Of a stretch of 64,000 nt of DNA, positions 63,587 to 64,000 are shown in pieces. The DNA comes from Tardiphaga sp. (GTDB taxonomy: Bacteria > Pseudomonadota > Alphaproteobacteria > Rhizobiales > Xanthobacteraceae): NCBI GenBank assembly GCA_030147505.1, contig JASBVG010000095.1, positions 1 through 64,000 on the forward strand, in the 5' to 3' direction. The notes under the pieces are model-generated. The model did no database searches, was not told the origin of the DNA, and saw only the letters and a list, made by a program, of their open reading frames with translations. Each line of letters opens with the position of its first letter. Position 1 is the stretch's first letter. A program made the position numbers and the translations under genes.

Positions 63587-64000
63587 ATGGCGCAGCTCAA
63601 TCGTCGGCATGTGCTCGGTCTCGGCCTCGGCGCCATCGCCGCATCGCGCTTCAGCCCGGCGCTGGCGCAGGGCAGCAGTGAAGCGCATGGCATGTCCGCT
63701 TTCGGCGATTTGAAGTATGCCACTGACTTCCCGCACTTCGACTATGCGAATGTGAAGGCGCCGAAGGGCGGAATGTTCTCGACTATCCCGTCGGTCAAGG
63801 CCTTCAACCAGTCGTTCCAGACCTTCAATTCGCTGAACGCTTTTGTCCTGAAGGGCGATGGCGCGCAGGGCATGGCGCTGACTTTCGCGACGCTGATGGC
63901 CCGCGCGGCCGATGAGCCCGATGCGATGTATGGTTTTGCGGCAAAGTCCGTGCAGATTTCTCCGGATGGCCTCCTCTATCGCTTTACCATGCGCCCGGAA
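63587..64000 (+). CDS. Second family 5 extracellular solute-binding protein (cut by window end)
   Basis: The first 138 codons are inside the window. ATG at 63587 follows GAGGAGG. The protein starts MAQLNRRHVLGLGLGAIAAS with a Tat-like N-R-R motif and cleavage near ALAQG, then HGMSAFGDLKYATDFPHFDY and VKAPKGGMFS, parallel to its upstream neighbour (both have FDY-x-N-x-x-A-P-K-G-G). It is a tandem paralogue of the preceding gene in the same operon. Substrate specificity cannot be told. Confidence 0.88.
   Translation, partial: MAQLNRRHVLGLGLGAIAASRFSPALAQGSSEAHGMSAFGDLKYATDFPHFDYANVKAPKGGMFSTIPSVKAFNQSFQTFNSLNAFVLKGDGAQGMALTFATLMARAADEPDAMYGFAAKSVQISPDGLLYRFTMRPE

Overview
The window is ordinary chromosome of an alphaproteobacterium, most likely a member of the Bradyrhizobium/Rhodopseudomonas/Afipia group (Nitrobacteraceae). 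This rests on gene content (two phasins, a CycM-like membrane cytochrome c, paired YdcH-like DUF465 proteins, an Irr-type iron box, a GGAAC/CGTT EcfG-type stress promoter, CtrA-like TTA(A/G)-N7-TTA(A/G) boxes), on a tRNA-His without the usual extra 5' G, on high GC content, and on short palindromic repeats of the kind scattered in these genomes. The genus is inferred, not shown.

Layout. 1-2.5 kb: purK (cut by the window edge) and purE, then two small DUF465 genes. 2.6-9.2 kb: an FAD-dependent L-2-hydroxyglutarate oxidase-like enzyme, a PAS-GGDEF-EAL protein, and a potGHI-like polyamine importer without its binding protein. 9.2-16.9 kb: an AsmA protein, a two-subunit CoA transferase, an AI-2E family membrane protein, and a ferric-iron permease and binding protein behind an Irr-like box. 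17-24.8 kb: a large PAS histidine kinase, two phasins, tRNA-His, small secreted or membrane proteins and a solo ParA ATPase. 24.8-33.7 kb: an MHYT-GGDEF-EAL protein, a copper P-type ATPase with a clear promoter/operator, a candidate small RNA, LysR-trxB, Lrp and DoxX. 33.7-43.5 kb: two TonB-C-like paralogues, greA, carB, a tRNA-like element, a methyltransferase, dps, a cupin, a thioesterase and carA. 43.7-52.3 kb: a glycosyltransferase, YqeY, an acyl-CoA ligase, an extensin-like protein, an L,D-transpeptidase, sdpR-sdpI and corA. 52.3-64 kb: metF-metH, a frameshifted luciferase-like oxidoreductase, a YCII-domain protein, pheA, kdsB, a CycM-like cytochrome c and two tandem peptide-type binding proteins, the second cut by the window end.

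The genes serve central biosynthesis (purine, pyrimidine, methionine, phenylalanine, Kdo), metal handling (Fe, Cu, Mg), storage polymer (phasins), redox and stress (trxB, dps) and signalling (two c-di-GMP enzymes, one histidine kinase). I see no prophage, insertion sequence, CRISPR array or large island. The most interesting unexplained items are non-coding: a 77-nt tRNA-like sequence between a methyltransferase gene and carB, a candidate small RNA with an anti-Shine-Dalgarno stretch downstream of copA, a nested inverted repeat before the solo parA gene, an AT-rich stretch with repeated TAGCCCAT words upstream of metF, and an apparently leaderless sdpR.
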